From Pantoea sp. CCBC3-3-1 (GTDB lineage Bacteria; Pseudomonadota; Gammaproteobacteria; Enterobacterales; Enterobacteriaceae), in NCBI RefSeq assembly GCF_007981265.1, contig NZ_CP034363.1, positions 1-64,000 of the forward strand: a stretch of 64,000 bases of DNA, read 5' to 3'. The translations under genes and the position numbers were made by a program. The notes below the pieces were generated by a model. That model had not been told where the DNA came from. It was given only the letters and a program-made list of their open reading frames with translations, and searched no databases. Position 1 is the first letter of the stretch. Each line of letters starts with the position of its first letter. Below are positions 21,168-30,536 of this stretch, piece after piece.

Positions 21168-21183
21168 TTGGAACCGGTTCCAA
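21168..21183 (-). promoter_or_regulatory. LacI-family operator (PtxS-type) at the kgu promoter
   Basis: TTGGAACCGGTTCCAA is a perfect 16-bp palindrome centred on the CG that LacI-family proteins prefer. It shares the AACCGGTT core with the PtxS operator of Pseudomonas (TGAAACCGGTTTCA, from memory). It is probably bound by the LacI regulator at 22714-23745. Confidence 0.85.
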
Positions 21184-21206
21184 TAGAAAGGGGCAGCATG
21201 CGGTTT

Positions 21207-21222
21207 TATGATCGCGCTCACG
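21207..21222 (-). promoter_or_regulatory. CRP-like site upstream of kguE
   Basis: TATGA-N6-TCACG differs from TGTGA-N6-TCACA at one base in each half. It is 24 bases beyond the LacI-type operator, consistent with catabolite activation of the kgu operon. Confidence 0.5.
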
Positions 21223-21337
21223 ATGTGAACAATTATCGTGTCGGGATGCTCTGAAAAACACGGATTTTTATCGGCGAAAAAGTACACTGGCGGCGACAGC
21301 AGGGCAATGAAGCCCGATAACCAAAAAGGAATTTTTC

Positions 21338-22201
21338 ATGTCTGATACTCAGCAGGCTTCTTCTACTGCGCTTTCCCTTCCTCATAACCTGTTTACCAGT
21401 CAAAAACGATTTGACAAACCTAATGCCAACGATATGCAGTGCGGTGATTTAAGTGAAAGAGAGTTGAAAGAGCGCTATGGCTTAAAAAACATTTCTGAAA
21501 CGCTGGATCCCTGGACAGACACCCGGCTGCGTTATCCTGTGGGCAATTATGCGTTTGCCGCGCCAGCGATTATTAAAGAGAAAATCGATCGACAAAAAAT
21601 GACCGCCATGCTTTTTGATGAAATGCGCACCTTATCGAGAGCGGTCTCTTTCTTCGGATACCGGGAGCTGTTTCTCCGAATGGTTAATCATTTTCAAACG
21701 GGGAATGGTGCGGTTTTCAGAGATCCTACGTTAGACTTTGCTTATAAGCAGCAGATAATTAATGATACAAGTAAGGATAGTACGTTAAAAATAATTAAGG
21801 ATGAAATTATAAATAATATTGACTGGGAAGGTGAGTGTTTTAATAAAGAAGGTGTGGGTTTAATTAGTAACTCTTTAAAAGATACCCGGTTGCCAAAATT
21901 TGACAGGTGGAAAGATGGAATAAATGGATTAGGTATTTCAGTTCATGATGTATATGCAACAAAAATCACATTATTTTCTTTGGAACTAAAAAGAAACAAA
22001 TACACTATTAAAATTCATTATCAGGGTCAGGATCACTTTGGATTAGATAATCAGGATATTATGAAAAAAATATTTCACAATGTTCCATTATTCCGTATAT
22101 GGTTTCTGCTTCAAAGATGGGATAAGCTGGGCTTCAAACCCTTTATGGTAAATATGGAAGCAATGATTGAAATCAAGGGAGAAAGGTCTCGAAATGCATA
22201 A
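21338..22201 (+). CDS. DUF3289 (YPO3983-family) protein
   Basis: A 287-residue protein of unknown function. The C-terminal part resembles the DUF3289/YPO3983 family of enterobacteria (FRIWFLLQRWDKLGFKPFMVNMEAMIEIKG). The N-terminal 60 residues are polar with no signal peptide. Ribosome-binding site AAGGAATTTTT. From about 21750 the gene is markedly AT-rich (runs such as AATAATATT) compared with its GC-rich neighbours, pointing to horizontal acquisition. It overlaps the next gene by 8 bases, so the two form a unit. An effector role next to a membrane partner is a possibility only. Confidence 0.75.
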   Translation: MSDTQQASSTALSLPHNLFTSQKRFDKPNANDMQCGDLSERELKERYGLKNISETLDPWTDTRLRYPVGNYAFAAPAIIKEKIDRQKMTAMLFDEMRTLSRAVSFFGYRELFLRMVNHFQTGNGAVFRDPTLDFAYKQQIINDTSKDSTLKIIKDEIINNIDWEGECFNKEGVGLISNSLKDTRLPKFDRWKDGINGLGISVHDVYATKITLFSLELKRNKYTIKIHYQGQDHFGLDNQDIMKKIFHNVPLFRIWFLLQRWDKLGFKPFMVNMEAMIEIKGERSRNA

Positions 22202-22682
22202 TTTAAAAAGAATCAATGTGAAAAAAAGCATCCTATTCCTGATTGTTTTCATTTCTATTTATTATGCTTATAAATTTTTTCATCCTGCTACCGTTGTTGG
22301 TGTCTTTCCGGCGGAAGGGAGGGTGCGGGTTGTAGTTGAAGACCTGCCTTTCAGCGACCCAGGCAGGCTCGCCTGGTGGAAGAGAAACAAAACAATGCTC
22401 AATGAAAAATATGGAGTTCCCATTGATAGCAGTCAGGGAAGAGTTTATATCAGCTTTTGGAATTTTGGCGATGGCTTTAAAGAGATGCCTGAACATGTAT
22501 CGCGGTGGAGTTCTGAAACCACGGATCTGCTCTGCTTTGAAGAAATGAAGGTGAAAAAAAACTGTATTGATAAAGATATGGAGATGGTTATTTTTAATAC
22601 TATGGCAGGTAATATCTTAATCAGATCCGACGGAAAATATCGGGAAGAGAAAAACGGCGATATTGTTAAAGCAAAGTGGTAA
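22194..22682 (+). CDS. DUF943-family membrane protein
   Basis: A 162-residue protein with one N-terminal membrane helix (KKSILFLIVFISIYYAYKFF) and a periplasm-facing domain with the DUF943 pattern (VVVEDLPFSDPGRLAWWKRNK, YISFWNFGDGFKE, DLLCFEEMKVKKNCIDKD). The ATG at 22194 follows GAAAGG and overlaps the DUF3289 stop. An earlier in-frame start at 22167 would lie well inside that gene. AT-rich like its partner. Function unknown; DUF943 genes often occur in enterobacterial accessory islands beside DUF3289-type genes. Confidence 0.78.
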   Translation: MHNLKRINVKKSILFLIVFISIYYAYKFFHPATVVGVFPAEGRVRVVVEDLPFSDPGRLAWWKRNKTMLNEKYGVPIDSSQGRVYISFWNFGDGFKEMPEHVSRWSSETTDLLCFEEMKVKKNCIDKDMEMVIFNTMAGNILIRSDGKYREEKNGDIVKAKW

Positions 22683-22705
22683 GCGCCACGGTTGTACCGC
22701 TTACC
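22678..22705 (+). terminator. Hairpin ending the DUF3289-DUF943 unit
   Basis: GGTAAGCG / CGCTTACC, an 8-bp perfect stem overlapping the DUF943 stop codon, followed by TTATTGCTTTAGTTTT. It also lies at the 3' end of the convergent ptxS-like gene. Confidence 0.7.
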
Positions 22706-22713
22706 TTATTGCT

Positions 22714-23745
22714 TTAGTTTTGTCCTTCCAGCCGGGTCGATCCGCGGACAATCAGTTCGCCAGACCAGACCTGTTCACGGGGCGGAGAATTATCGCCTTC
22801 GATGCGGCGTATCACCTGCTCCAGCGCGGCATAACCGATTTGCCAGGTAGGCTGCTTCAGCGTGGTAATCCCCACGCCGGCCAGCTCGGACCAGACCAGC
22901 TCATCAAAGCCCAGCAGACCCAGCTCTTTGCCCCAGTTCAGCTCGAGGCGTTTTAGCGATCGTGCAACCTGTAGCGTGAGTGCGCCATTAACCGCCAGCA
23001 CCGCGCAGCGCTTTGCATGATTTCGCTGGTAGAACTCAAGAAGTACGCGATCGAGTTTGGCCGCATCATGCAGCGCGACTTCAGCCTGTTCGGTATGGCA
23101 GTGCGGATACTGTGCCGCCACCTGATTAAATCCTTTCAGGCGCTCTAAACGGGTATTTACCATGCCCAGCGGCTCGGTAACGAATAAGAGAGTTTCAAAC
23201 CTCTGTTCGATTAAGTGCTCGGTGACCTGCGTCGCCGCTTCCATATTGTCCAGACCGACAACATCGCAGTCAAAATCAGGGATCTTACGGTCTATCAGCA
23301 CCATGGGTAAAAAAGACTGCTGAAGATGGTTGAGCACCTCTTCACGCATTCCCACCGCGTTTACCACAATGCCTTCAACCTGATAACTGCTCAGCAGATT
23401 GAGGTAATGCTGCTCCTGATCGACCTGGTTGTTGGTATTACACATCAGCAGGGTAAAACCCTGCGCGCGACAGGCCGCTTCGATCCCGCCCATCACATCA
23501 ACCGAATAGGGGTTAGTGATATCCGCAATGATCAGCCCGATAAGCCGTGTACGCCCGCGCTTTAGCCCACGAGCCATCTGGCTCGGGCGATAATTCAGTT
23601 CAGCAATAGCGGTTTCAATACGCTGCTTTAAATCGGTAGAAAGCACGTTCTGCTCGCCGTTAAGATAGCGAGAGACGCTGGTTTTTCCGGTTTTCGCTGC
23701 TTTAGCAACATCGCTGATAGTGGCGCGTGAAGCCTTGCGATTCAT
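22714..23745 (-). CDS. ptxS: LacI-family regulator, PtxS-like (2-ketogluconate repressor)
   Basis: A 343-residue LacI/GalR regulator. The helix-turn-helix and hinge helix are clear (ISDVAKAAKTGKTSVSRYLNG, then RPSQMARGLKRGRTRLIG), followed by a periplasmic-binding-protein-like ligand domain (GLIIADITNPY, LGLLGFDELVWSELAGVGITTLKQP). Ribosome-binding site AAGGA. In Pseudomonas PtxS represses the kgu operon and responds to 2-ketogluconate. The kgu operon and a matching palindrome lie about 1.5 kb away, with two AT-rich genes in between. Assignment rests on this context. Confidence 0.8.
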   Translation of the reverse strand: MNRKASRATISDVAKAAKTGKTSVSRYLNGEQNVLSTDLKQRIETAIAELNYRPSQMARGLKRGRTRLIGLIIADITNPYSVDVMGGIEAACRAQGFTLLMCNTNNQVDQEQHYLNLLSSYQVEGIVVNAVGMREEVLNHLQQSFLPMVLIDRKIPDFDCDVVGLDNMEAATQVTEHLIEQRFETLLFVTEPLGMVNTRLERLKGFNQVAAQYPHCHTEQAEVALHDAAKLDRVLLEFYQRNHAKRCAVLAVNGALTLQVARSLKRLELNWGKELGLLGFDELVWSELAGVGITTLKQPTWQIGYAALEQVIRRIEGDNSPPREQVWSGELIVRGSTRLEGQN

Positions 23746-23902
23746 GGCGGTCCTTGAACAGTTAACAGAGGGATAAAACCAGCTATAACTGGCCTTATTT
23801 CCTTAAGATAGTCCGAAATGACGGAATGCGGATCGGGCCATAATAAAGCATAAGGCTACCCTCGCCCATAGCTGAGCACAGGTATCGGGACAAGAAAGGC
23901 GA

Positions 23903-23926
23903 GGCCGGGCGCGGTGCCGCCCGGCC
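23903..23926 (-). terminator. yiaD terminator
   Basis: GGCCGGGC / GCCCGGCC 8-bp stem. Reading on the minus strand, it begins 10 bases after the yiaD stop and is followed by a short TTTC tract. Confidence 0.65.
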
Positions 23927-23935
23927 AAAACAGGC

Positions 23936-24598
23936 TTATTGCAGCGGGCTGAGGGTGATTTCCACGCGACGGTTCTGCGCTTTCCCTTCTGAGGTGCTGT
24001 TGGACGCGATTGGATTATCCGGGCCCATTCCGCCGGTGCGGATGCGGTTAGCCGCCACGCCCTGAGTAATCAGCGAGCTGGCAACGCTGTCGGCACGCTG
24101 CTGTGACAGTTTCATATTTAGCTGACGGCTACCGGTGCTGTCGGTATAACCGACAATGTTAACCGCAGTTTTTGCATACTCTTTTAGCACCATCGCTACG
24201 CCGGTCAGCGTATTGGCACCCGCAGGCTTCAGTGAGCTGCTGCTGCTGTCGAAGGTCACGTTATTCGGCATATTCAGCACAATGTTGTTACCGTTACGGG
24301 TGACGCTGACGCCGGTACCGCGCATTTTCTCACGCAGCTTGGCTTCCTGCACATCCATATAGTAGCCAGCGCTGCCACCCAGAGCGGCACCTGCGGCCGC
24401 GCCAATCAGTGCGCCTTTGCCGCGATCTTTCTTCGACGAAGAGAGTACGCCGACGCCTGCGCCTAATGCCGCACCAATACCCGCGCCAATGCCGGATTTG
24501 CCCGCTTCACGTTCGCCCGTATAGGGATTAGTGGTACAGCCCGAAAGCGCAACAGTGCCGCTCAAAACCAGAGCGAGCGTGATAAAACGTTTTTTCAT
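23936..24598 (-). CDS. yiaD: OmpA-family lipoprotein YiaD
   Basis: A 220-residue outer-membrane lipoprotein (E. coli YiaD 219). Signal MKKRFITLALVLSGTVALSGC with lipobox LSGC. Glycine-rich 'glycine-zipper' segments follow (GIGAGIGAALGAGVGVL, GALIGAAAGAALGGSAGYYMD). The C-terminal OmpA peptidoglycan-binding domain has NIVGYTDSTGS...LSQQRADSVASSL and QNRRVEI. The start at 24598 matches E. coli; ten in-frame upstream codons are ignored. Multicopy yiaD is known to suppress bamB/envelope defects in E. coli. In E. coli yiaD and tag are also near neighbours. Confidence 0.93.
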   Translation of the reverse strand: MKKRFITLALVLSGTVALSGCTTNPYTGEREAGKSGIGAGIGAALGAGVGVLSSSKKDRGKGALIGAAAGAALGGSAGYYMDVQEAKLREKMRGTGVSVTRNGNNIVLNMPNNVTFDSSSSSLKPAGANTLTGVAMVLKEYAKTAVNIVGYTDSTGSRQLNMKLSQQRADSVASSLITQGVAANRIRTGGMGPDNPIASNSTSEGKAQNRRVEITLSPLQ

Positions 24599-24705
24599 TG
24601 AGATAGATTCCTGAACAGCGCGAGGCAAAATTGCCTGAAAAAAGTGATTATGACGCTGGCTGACAGAAAAAAAACGGTGTTATGTTCCTAAATTGTAAAG
24701 AGACG

Positions 24706-25269
24706 CTACGCCAGATTATCGGGATGACAAAAACAGCTGGTGACGTGATCGTTAATTAATCCGCAGGCCTGCATAAAGGAGTAACAGGTGGTGCTACCAA
24801 CGAATTTAAAACCGCGCTGCTTAAGGGCTTTAGAAAGCGCATCGGAAACGGAACTGGTCGTGGGCGCCGTGCGATAATCGCTGTAGTGATGGATCTGCGG
24901 CTGATGATCGACAAATTGCCAGATAAACGTATTGAACGCTTCTCCTCTGGCTTCCATGGCAAGCAGCGCACGGGCGTTAGCAATAATCGCCGCAATTTTG
25001 CCAGCATGACGAATGATGCCGCTGTCGTTAACCAGCCGCGCGACATCGGCTTCACCCATCAGTGCCACCGCCTGAGGATCAAAATGGTGGAAAGCCTGGC
25101 GATAATTATCGCGCTTTTTCAATACGGTAAGCCAGGAAAGCCCGGCCATTTGCCCTTCCAGACAAAGCATTTCAAAGAGTTCGCGACTGTCAGTCAGCGG
25201 AATTCCCCACTCTTCATCATGGTAAGCCAGATAGAGCGGATCCTGAGATACCCAGCCGCAACGTTGCAT
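24706..25269 (-). CDS. tag: DNA-3-methyladenine glycosylase I
   Basis: Removes 3-methyladenine from alkylated DNA (base-excision repair, constitutive). The product is 187 residues, beginning MQRCGWVSQDPLYLAYHDEEWG. Key elements: the helix-hairpin-helix-like region NDSGIIRHAGKI, and zinc-binding Cys/His at both ends (RCGW near the start; CHP near the C-terminus). Two adjacent ATG codons (25272, 25269) follow AAGGAAATAC; the second aligns with E. coli. Monocistronic. Confidence 0.94.
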   Translation of the reverse strand: MQRCGWVSQDPLYLAYHDEEWGIPLTDSRELFEMLCLEGQMAGLSWLTVLKKRDNYRQAFHHFDPQAVALMGEADVARLVNDSGIIRHAGKIAAIIANARALLAMEARGEAFNTFIWQFVDHQPQIHHYSDYRTAPTTSSVSDALSKALKQRGFKFVGSTTCYSFMQACGLINDHVTSCFCHPDNLA

Positions 25270-25421
25270 CATGTATTTCCTTATCAAAACAGACTGAAAA
25301 AGTCAGGATGACAGCTTGACGTAATCCGTTACCAGGCAATAGTTATTTAACAGGTTGACGCAAAAATAACCTATAACCCTTGCCGTTCTGTCGCTTTTGG
25401 GCTCTTTTCTGGAGTCGTTGT

Positions 25422-27410
25422 ATGTCAAAGAAACGTCTGGCTACACGCGCTTTCACAGCGGCGTGGATTATCTGCTATCTGGGTTCGATTCATCCTGCTT
25501 TAAGTTGGGACCAGCTTTATGTCTTTGGCGACAGCTTAAGCGACAGCGGTAATAATGGCCGTTATACCTGGGATAGCAATATTCATCCTTTGTATGATGA
25601 GATACTGGCTGAAAAAATCAATCTCTCTTTACGCGCTTCCGATTCCGGCGGAACTAACTATGCCGCGGGCAATTCGACCGCGACTGCCCAAATCAATCCT
25701 GTCGATAATACCGCAGACCAGGTTAGCGCTTACCTTGCCGCCAGCAATGGACGGGCCGATGCGGACGGGCTCTATATTCACTGGATTGGCGGTAACGATT
25801 TGGCTGCCGCTGTGCTGAATCCGCTGGCCGCAGAAGGGATAGTTAGCACCAGCGCTTTTGCCGCTGCCGGCCAGGTACAAACGCTGCTGGCGGCGGGAGC
25901 GGGAGCGGTCATTGTGCCTACGGTGCCCAATATTGGCGCGTCGCCCGCCTTGCTTGAGGCGGTGATTCAGGTTGGGCTGGCACCCGTGGCCGACGCGGCG
26001 CTTGCTGCCGCCTTTACCTCGCTTAACAGCCAGACCACCCTGAGCCAGGCTAGCCGTAATCAGGCCATCTATCAGGCGCTTTATGCCGCCGCCGGACAGG
26101 CAAGTTCTGTGTCGCTGGTACAGCAGGCGATAGCCAGCCAGCTCTATGAAGCCTGGCAAACGCTGAGCAGCCAGGCGAGCGCGTTAACAGACAGCTATAA
26201 CCAGCAGGAGGAGAGCCAGCTGGCACAGCTGAGCGGAAATATCGTGCGCGTAGACATTAACGGGTTGTTCAACGAAATTCTCAGCGATCCTGCGGGTTAC
26301 GGGTTAACGAATACCGCCGGGATGGCTTGTCCGCCTGGCGTCTCGGCAGCGGTCTGCGGTGCCAGCACGCCCGGTTTTGCCAGCGAACAGGCTTACCTTT
26401 TTGCCGACGGGTTGCATCCCGGCCCCTCCACGCATCAGCTGATTGCCGATTATATTCAGTCAGTGCTCGACGCCCCTGCCCAGGTTGTGGCGCTGAATCA
26501 GGCCACGCTGGCCATGTCACGAGATGCCCGGGCCACGCTCGACGGTCATTTACAGCAGCAGCGACACAGCGCTAATCCGCAGGGCTCGCTGAATGTTTTT
26601 GGCGGCTACGCGGGCCAGCATGATGACTATGCCGGTAATCTTGCCGCGGGAGAGGGCAATGCAACCAGCCATAATCTGACGCTGGGCGTGGATTACAAAC
26701 TGACAGATAACTGGCTTGTAGGCGGGCTGGTTTCCGCATCGAATGACAGTCAGCATCCCACGCCACGCTATGACTATAAGATGCGGGGCTGGCTGCTGTC
26801 GGCCTACAGCGAACTCGCTTTTTTTGATAACGGCTGGGTTAACGCGGATGCGCACTACGCGTCGGCAAACTTCGATGACATCAAACGTACCGTCAAAATT
26901 GGCCCGGCAACGCGAACAGAAAAAGGCGAAACGGATGGCACGCAGCTGGGCGCGCGCATCACAACTGGCTGGGATTTTCCTGTTGGATCGCTGTTAACTA
27001 CCGGCCCCATAGCGCAATATGCGCTGGATTACAGCTCGGTTGACGGCTATCGGGAACAGGGAGCCAGCAGCACCGCGATGCGCTTTGACGATCAGAATTA
27101 TCATTCGCAAATCGGTGCGCTGGGCTGGCGTGTTGATTCCAGCCTGGGCTGGTTTAATCCCTGGGCGGAAGTGAGTTACAACCATCAGTTTGGTGATAAC
27201 GTCTGGCGGGCCGGAGGCGGGCTGAAATCGACCCAGACCGCCTTTACCCGCGACTCTGCCAATCAGGACAGCAACTGGGTCGATGTCACCGTTGGCGCGC
27301 ACATGCCGTTGGGAGATAGCGTGGCGGCATTCGCTTCTGTCTCTCAAACGGGCGGACTGAGTACTGGCGAACAGTTTATGTATAACCTTGGCGTCAGCGC
27401 CCGCTTTTAA
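25422..27410 (+). CDS. GDSL esterase autotransporter (EstA/ApeE type)
   Basis: A 662-residue surface lipase/esterase. N-terminal signal (MSKKRLATRAFTAAWIICYLGSIHPALS). The SGNH-hydrolase passenger carries block I FGDSLSDSGNN with nucleophile Ser38, GGND with Asn125, and the Asp329-Gly-Leu-His332 dyad. The C-terminal autotransporter beta-barrel (about 400-662) ends in phenylalanine after a beta-strand. The passenger has a long alanine-rich insert (about 130-270). The ATG at 25422 follows GGAG. Hydrolyses fatty esters at the cell surface in the family. Its stop abuts that of convergent yibF with no spacer. Confidence 0.9.
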   Translation: MSKKRLATRAFTAAWIICYLGSIHPALSWDQLYVFGDSLSDSGNNGRYTWDSNIHPLYDEILAEKINLSLRASDSGGTNYAAGNSTATAQINPVDNTADQVSAYLAASNGRADADGLYIHWIGGNDLAAAVLNPLAAEGIVSTSAFAAAGQVQTLLAAGAGAVIVPTVPNIGASPALLEAVIQVGLAPVADAALAAAFTSLNSQTTLSQASRNQAIYQALYAAAGQASSVSLVQQAIASQLYEAWQTLSSQASALTDSYNQQEESQLAQLSGNIVRVDINGLFNEILSDPAGYGLTNTAGMACPPGVSAAVCGASTPGFASEQAYLFADGLHPGPSTHQLIADYIQSVLDAPAQVVALNQATLAMSRDARATLDGHLQQQRHSANPQGSLNVFGGYAGQHDDYAGNLAAGEGNATSHNLTLGVDYKLTDNWLVGGLVSASNDSQHPTPRYDYKMRGWLLSAYSELAFFDNGWVNADAHYASANFDDIKRTVKIGPATRTEKGETDGTQLGARITTGWDFPVGSLLTTGPIAQYALDYSSVDGYREQGASSTAMRFDDQNYHSQIGALGWRVDSSLGWFNPWAEVSYNHQFGDNVWRAGGGLKSTQTAFTRDSANQDSNWVDVTVGAHMPLGDSVAAFASVSQTGGLSTGEQFMYNLGVSARF

Positions 27411-28022
27411 TCACGTAGTTGGAGGCACGGTGCGGGCAAAGCTTTCGCGTTCAAACATTTTTTCCGCCAGCCTGATCAGCGCCGGACGATCCACACACCA
27501 GTTAGGAATAACGCGGCGGAAATTCAAAAAGCCTATCAGGCAGGCAGTGGCAATATCCGCGACGTTCAGCTTTTCACTGTTCAGCGTAATGCCTTTGGCC
27601 GCTTCTTTCTCCAGCGCATCCAGACCACGTAAAATTTTCTCGCGCTGGCGCAGCAGCTGACTTTCCATTTGCAGCTCCGGCGGACGCATCTGTTCGCGCA
27701 GCAGGATCACTGCCGCATCGCCAATACCATCGGCCAGCGCTTCCAGCTGCTGGACTTTCAGCGCGGCCAGTTTTTCTCGCGGCAGCAGTGCAGGGGCGAT
27801 ATCCAGCTGTTCCAGATAAGCAGCAATGATATGAGAGTCATACCAGATTTCATCCGGTGCGGTAATCAGCGCCGGAATTTTGCCCAGTGGATTAAACTGC
27901 GGTACCTGGCTTTCATCGGTCCATGGCGATTCGTTAATAAATTCAAACGTAATGCCTTTTTCCAACAGAATAACGGAAATTTTCCGGACAAAAGGGCTGG
28001 TGTAACTGCCGATTAATTTCAT
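27411..28022 (-). CDS. yibF: Glutathione S-transferase-like protein YibF
   Basis: A 203-residue GST-family protein (E. coli YibF 202). N-terminal thioredoxin-fold domain ([24 protein letters not shown], with SPFVRK at the glutathione-site position; NPLGKIPAL cis-proline; [10 protein letters not shown]) and an all-helical C-terminal domain ([18 protein letters not shown]). E. coli YibF binds glutathione but has no firm physiological role. In E. coli yibF sits beside selA-selB; here its upstream neighbour is fdhE, 54 bases away, and selAB are missing from this place. Confidence 0.93.
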   Translation of the reverse strand: MKLIGSYTSPFVRKISVILLEKGITFEFINESPWTDESQVPQFNPLGKIPALITAPDEIWYDSHIIAAYLEQLDIAPALLPREKLAALKVQQLEALADGIGDAAVILLREQMRPPELQMESQLLRQREKILRGLDALEKEAAKGITLNSEKLNVADIATACLIGFLNFRRVIPNWCVDRPALIRLAEKMFERESFARTVPPTT

Positions 28023-28076
28023 TGCGCGATTTCCCTCTTTTCGCCGGATCTGGCCGGCGGAATAGTATTCAGTGAG

Positions 28077-29003
28077 TCATTCTCCAGGAAACAGGAAAGG
28101 ATTCAGGCTGCTACGTGAAAAGCCTTCCTGCTCCATGCGGGCATCCAGTACCAGCGAGGCGAGGTCGTCAGCAACCGGCTCGACCGCGGGATCTTTTTCC
28201 TGATAGAGCATTTTCAGGTAGGTGCCGCAGTCACCGCAGCTTTCTGCTTTAACGGCGGCGGTTTCGCTGTCCAGCGACCAGTAATGCAGATCCCGCGTTT
28301 GTTCGCAGTTGCTGCATTTGGCCCGCACCACGTGCCATTCGCTTTCGCAAAGGTTGCAGTGCAGATAGCGTAAGCCGCCTTGTTGCGTGGCCATATGAAT
28401 GACGCTGGCGACCGGGACGCTGCCGCAAACCGGACAGAACTGGCGCTGTTCGCCTGGCTCAGCCCGCGCTTTACCGGGGATCAGCGCTGCCATCTGTGCC
28501 CAGTAAAGGGAGAGCGCTGCCCAGATAAACGGTGATTTGTCGCTGCTGACCTGAGCAAAGTCATCGGCAAACAGCGCGGAAGCCATTGCTTCCAACTCCG
28601 TGGCGGAAGCCTTTTCCAAATTCTCCAGCACGGCCAGCGCCTGGCCGGTCATTTCCGGCTTCATTTCGGCAATCAGCGAGTGCAGTAGCCGCTGCCAGTG
28701 CGGATCGCGCGGGAGCAGATGAATATCCAGCGGCGGTTTCCCGCTCGCGGCGGTTTCCACCAGGCGGGCGTGCAGATCCATCTGTAGCGGATGATCGTAC
28801 AGCACAATTTCCTGAGCACTGGCGACGACGGCGGCAAAACGCAGGTAGTCACCCAGCGGATTTTTCTCCGCCAGCTGACGAAGCCGGGCAGCGCGCCGGG
28901 AATACAGATTTTTCAGCCTGGGAAAAAGTAACGGCGGGATCATCTCCGCCGCGGTTTCTTCGCTTGTTGCCAGCCCGGCCTGCGGGATTATGCGAATGCT
29001 CAT
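28077..29003 (-). CDS. fdhE: Formate dehydrogenase accessory protein FdhE
   Basis: A 308-residue cytoplasmic maturation factor that interacts with the Tat-exported formate dehydrogenase catalytic subunit before export. Four CxxC pairs (CPVC, CNLC, CSNC, CGDC) form the rubredoxin-like iron/zinc sites. The N-terminus MSIRIIPQ and C-terminus NPFLFPGE match E. coli FdhE. It starts 10 bases after fdoI, so it is the last gene of fdoGHI-fdhE, as in E. coli. Confidence 0.95.
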   Translation of the reverse strand: MSIRIIPQAGLATSEETAAEMIPPLLFPRLKNLYSRRAARLRQLAEKNPLGDYLRFAAVVASAQEIVLYDHPLQMDLHARLVETAASGKPPLDIHLLPRDPHWQRLLHSLIAEMKPEMTGQALAVLENLEKASATELEAMASALFADDFAQVSSDKSPFIWAALSLYWAQMAALIPGKARAEPGEQRQFCPVCGSVPVASVIHMATQQGGLRYLHCNLCESEWHVVRAKCSNCEQTRDLHYWSLDSETAAVKAESCGDCGTYLKMLYQEKDPAVEPVADDLASLVLDARMEQEGFSRSSLNPFLFPGE

Positions 29004-29013
29004 GGGGATCCTG

Positions 29014-29634
29014 TTATTTCGGTCGCTTCTGCTGTTCGCGAACGGCGCGATACCAGCGTGGGTGGTGCTTTTTCGCCCATGTGGTTGTAACCCAGCCTTC
29101 TACCATCGCGGTCAAGGTTCCTTTCACCCACAGAGCGGCATAGATATGAACCATAATGACGATGATCAGCGCTGCGGCAGCGACAGAATGCACCAGCAGC
29201 GCAACGCGAATAACCGGGATGGCAAACGCGTCGGCAAACCAGGGCCGCCAGATAACGATACCGCTTGCCAGCAGCAACAGTAAAGTACCGATAGCTGCCC
29301 AGAATACGCACTTCTGTCCGAAATTATAGCGTCCGGTATCGCCCACTTCCTCGTTTTGCGCAATTTTATGAATATTTTTTGCCCAGACCAGATCCTCACG
29401 GTCGGGCAAATTGTGCCGCCAGTAGCGAAAGAACATCGGCAGAAAAGCGATGAACATCGTTACCCCGACAAAAGGGTGAAGAATGCGCGCCAGCTGAGGC
29501 GTCCCGAGTATATTCAGCAGCCAGTTAAACGAAGGAAAGAAAAACCCCAGCCCGCTCAGGGCGGCGAAGACAAAGCAAATGGCCATCAGCCAGTGGTTGA
29601 GCCTTTCTGTTGCATTGTAGCGCTGGATCTTCAT
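29014..29634 (-). CDS. fdoI: Formate dehydrogenase-O cytochrome b556 subunit FdoI
   Basis: A 206-residue inner-membrane cytochrome b with four transmembrane helices that passes electrons from FdoH to quinone. Haem-ligand histidines lie in RLNHWLMA (helix 1), [10 protein letters not shown], and the C-terminal helix segment around [24 protein letters not shown]. The length is close to E. coli FdoI (211). The start shares one base with the fdoH stop (TAATG), so translation is coupled. Confidence 0.94.
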   Translation of the reverse strand: MKIQRYNATERLNHWLMAICFVFAALSGLGFFFPSFNWLLNILGTPQLARILHPFVGVTMFIAFLPMFFRYWRHNLPDREDLVWAKNIHKIAQNEEVGDTGRYNFGQKCVFWAAIGTLLLLLASGIVIWRPWFADAFAIPVIRVALLVHSVAAAALIIVIMVHIYAALWVKGTLTAMVEGWVTTTWAKKHHPRWYRAVREQQKRPK

Positions 29635-30536
29635 TAATGCGTCTCCTTGTCATGGGGTTCTTCCTCTTCTTCCACCCGGTTTGGCCCAATGCCGACGTAA
29701 TGAAATACGCTGGCGGCAAAAGTCGCGGCAAAACCGATGGCGGCAAGCGGTTTCCAGATGCCTTTCCAGAAAGTAACGGCCGGACTGATGCAGGGATTCG
29801 CGGGCAGGCCATGATAAAGCTCTGGCTTATCAGCATGATGCAGTACATACATCACGTGCGTGCCGCCAACGCCTGCGGGATCGTACAGCCCGGCACGATC
29901 GTAGCCCCGGCTTTGCAGTTCGCTCACCCGGCCAGCCGCAAGCTGGTGCATATCGGCCTTGCTGCCGAAATGAATAGCGCCTGTCGGGCAGGTCTTCACA
30001 CAGGCAGGCTCTTGCCCAACGGTGACACGATCGACGCACAGCGTGCATTTATAGGCGCGGTTATCCTCTTTATTCAGGCGTGGCACGTTAAACGGACAGC
30101 CTGCAATACAGTAGCCGCAGCCAATGCAGTGTTCCGACTGAAAATCGACAATGCCGTTGGCGTACTGAATGATTGCGCCTTCTGCCGGACAGGCCTTCAG
30201 ACAGCCCGGATCGGCACAGTGCATGCAGCCATCTTTGCGGATAAGCCACTCAAGTCTGCCCTGTTCTTCCACTTCCGAAAAGCGCATGACCGTCCAGGAT
30301 TTGGCCGTCAGATCGGTAGGGTTATCATAAATGCCGACGTTGTGTCCGACCTCATCACGAATGTCGTTCCACTCGGAGCAGGCGACCTGACAGGCTTTGC
30401 AGCCGATACAGGTAGTGACATCAATCAGTTTCGCCACTTCCTGCTGGTGGTCTCTGGCGCGTGGCGCGGGCGTTGCGCTGTTGGTGGCCGATCGCCGAAG
30501 AATATTTTGCGTTTGCAGTGACATAAGTTTCCTCAA
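29634..30536 (-). CDS. fdoH: Formate dehydrogenase-O iron-sulfur subunit FdoH
   Basis: A 300-residue electron-transfer subunit, the same length as E. coli FdoH, with four [4Fe-4S] binding clusters ([52 protein letters not shown]...CVKTCP). A C-terminal transmembrane helix ([21 protein letters not shown]) anchors it on the periplasmic face. It overlaps fdoG by 4 bases and fdoI by 1 base. Confidence 0.95.
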   Translation of the reverse strand: MRKLMSLQTQNILRRSATNSATPAPRARDHQQEVAKLIDVTTCIGCKACQVACSEWNDIRDEVGHNVGIYDNPTDLTAKSWTVMRFSEVEEQGRLEWLIRKDGCMHCADPGCLKACPAEGAIIQYANGIVDFQSEHCIGCGYCIAGCPFNVPRLNKEDNRAYKCTLCVDRVTVGQEPACVKTCPTGAIHFGSKADMHQLAAGRVSELQSRGYDRAGLYDPAGVGGTHVMYVLHHADKPELYHGLPANPCISPAVTFWKGIWKPLAAIGFAATFAASVFHYVGIGPNRVEEEEEPHDKETH

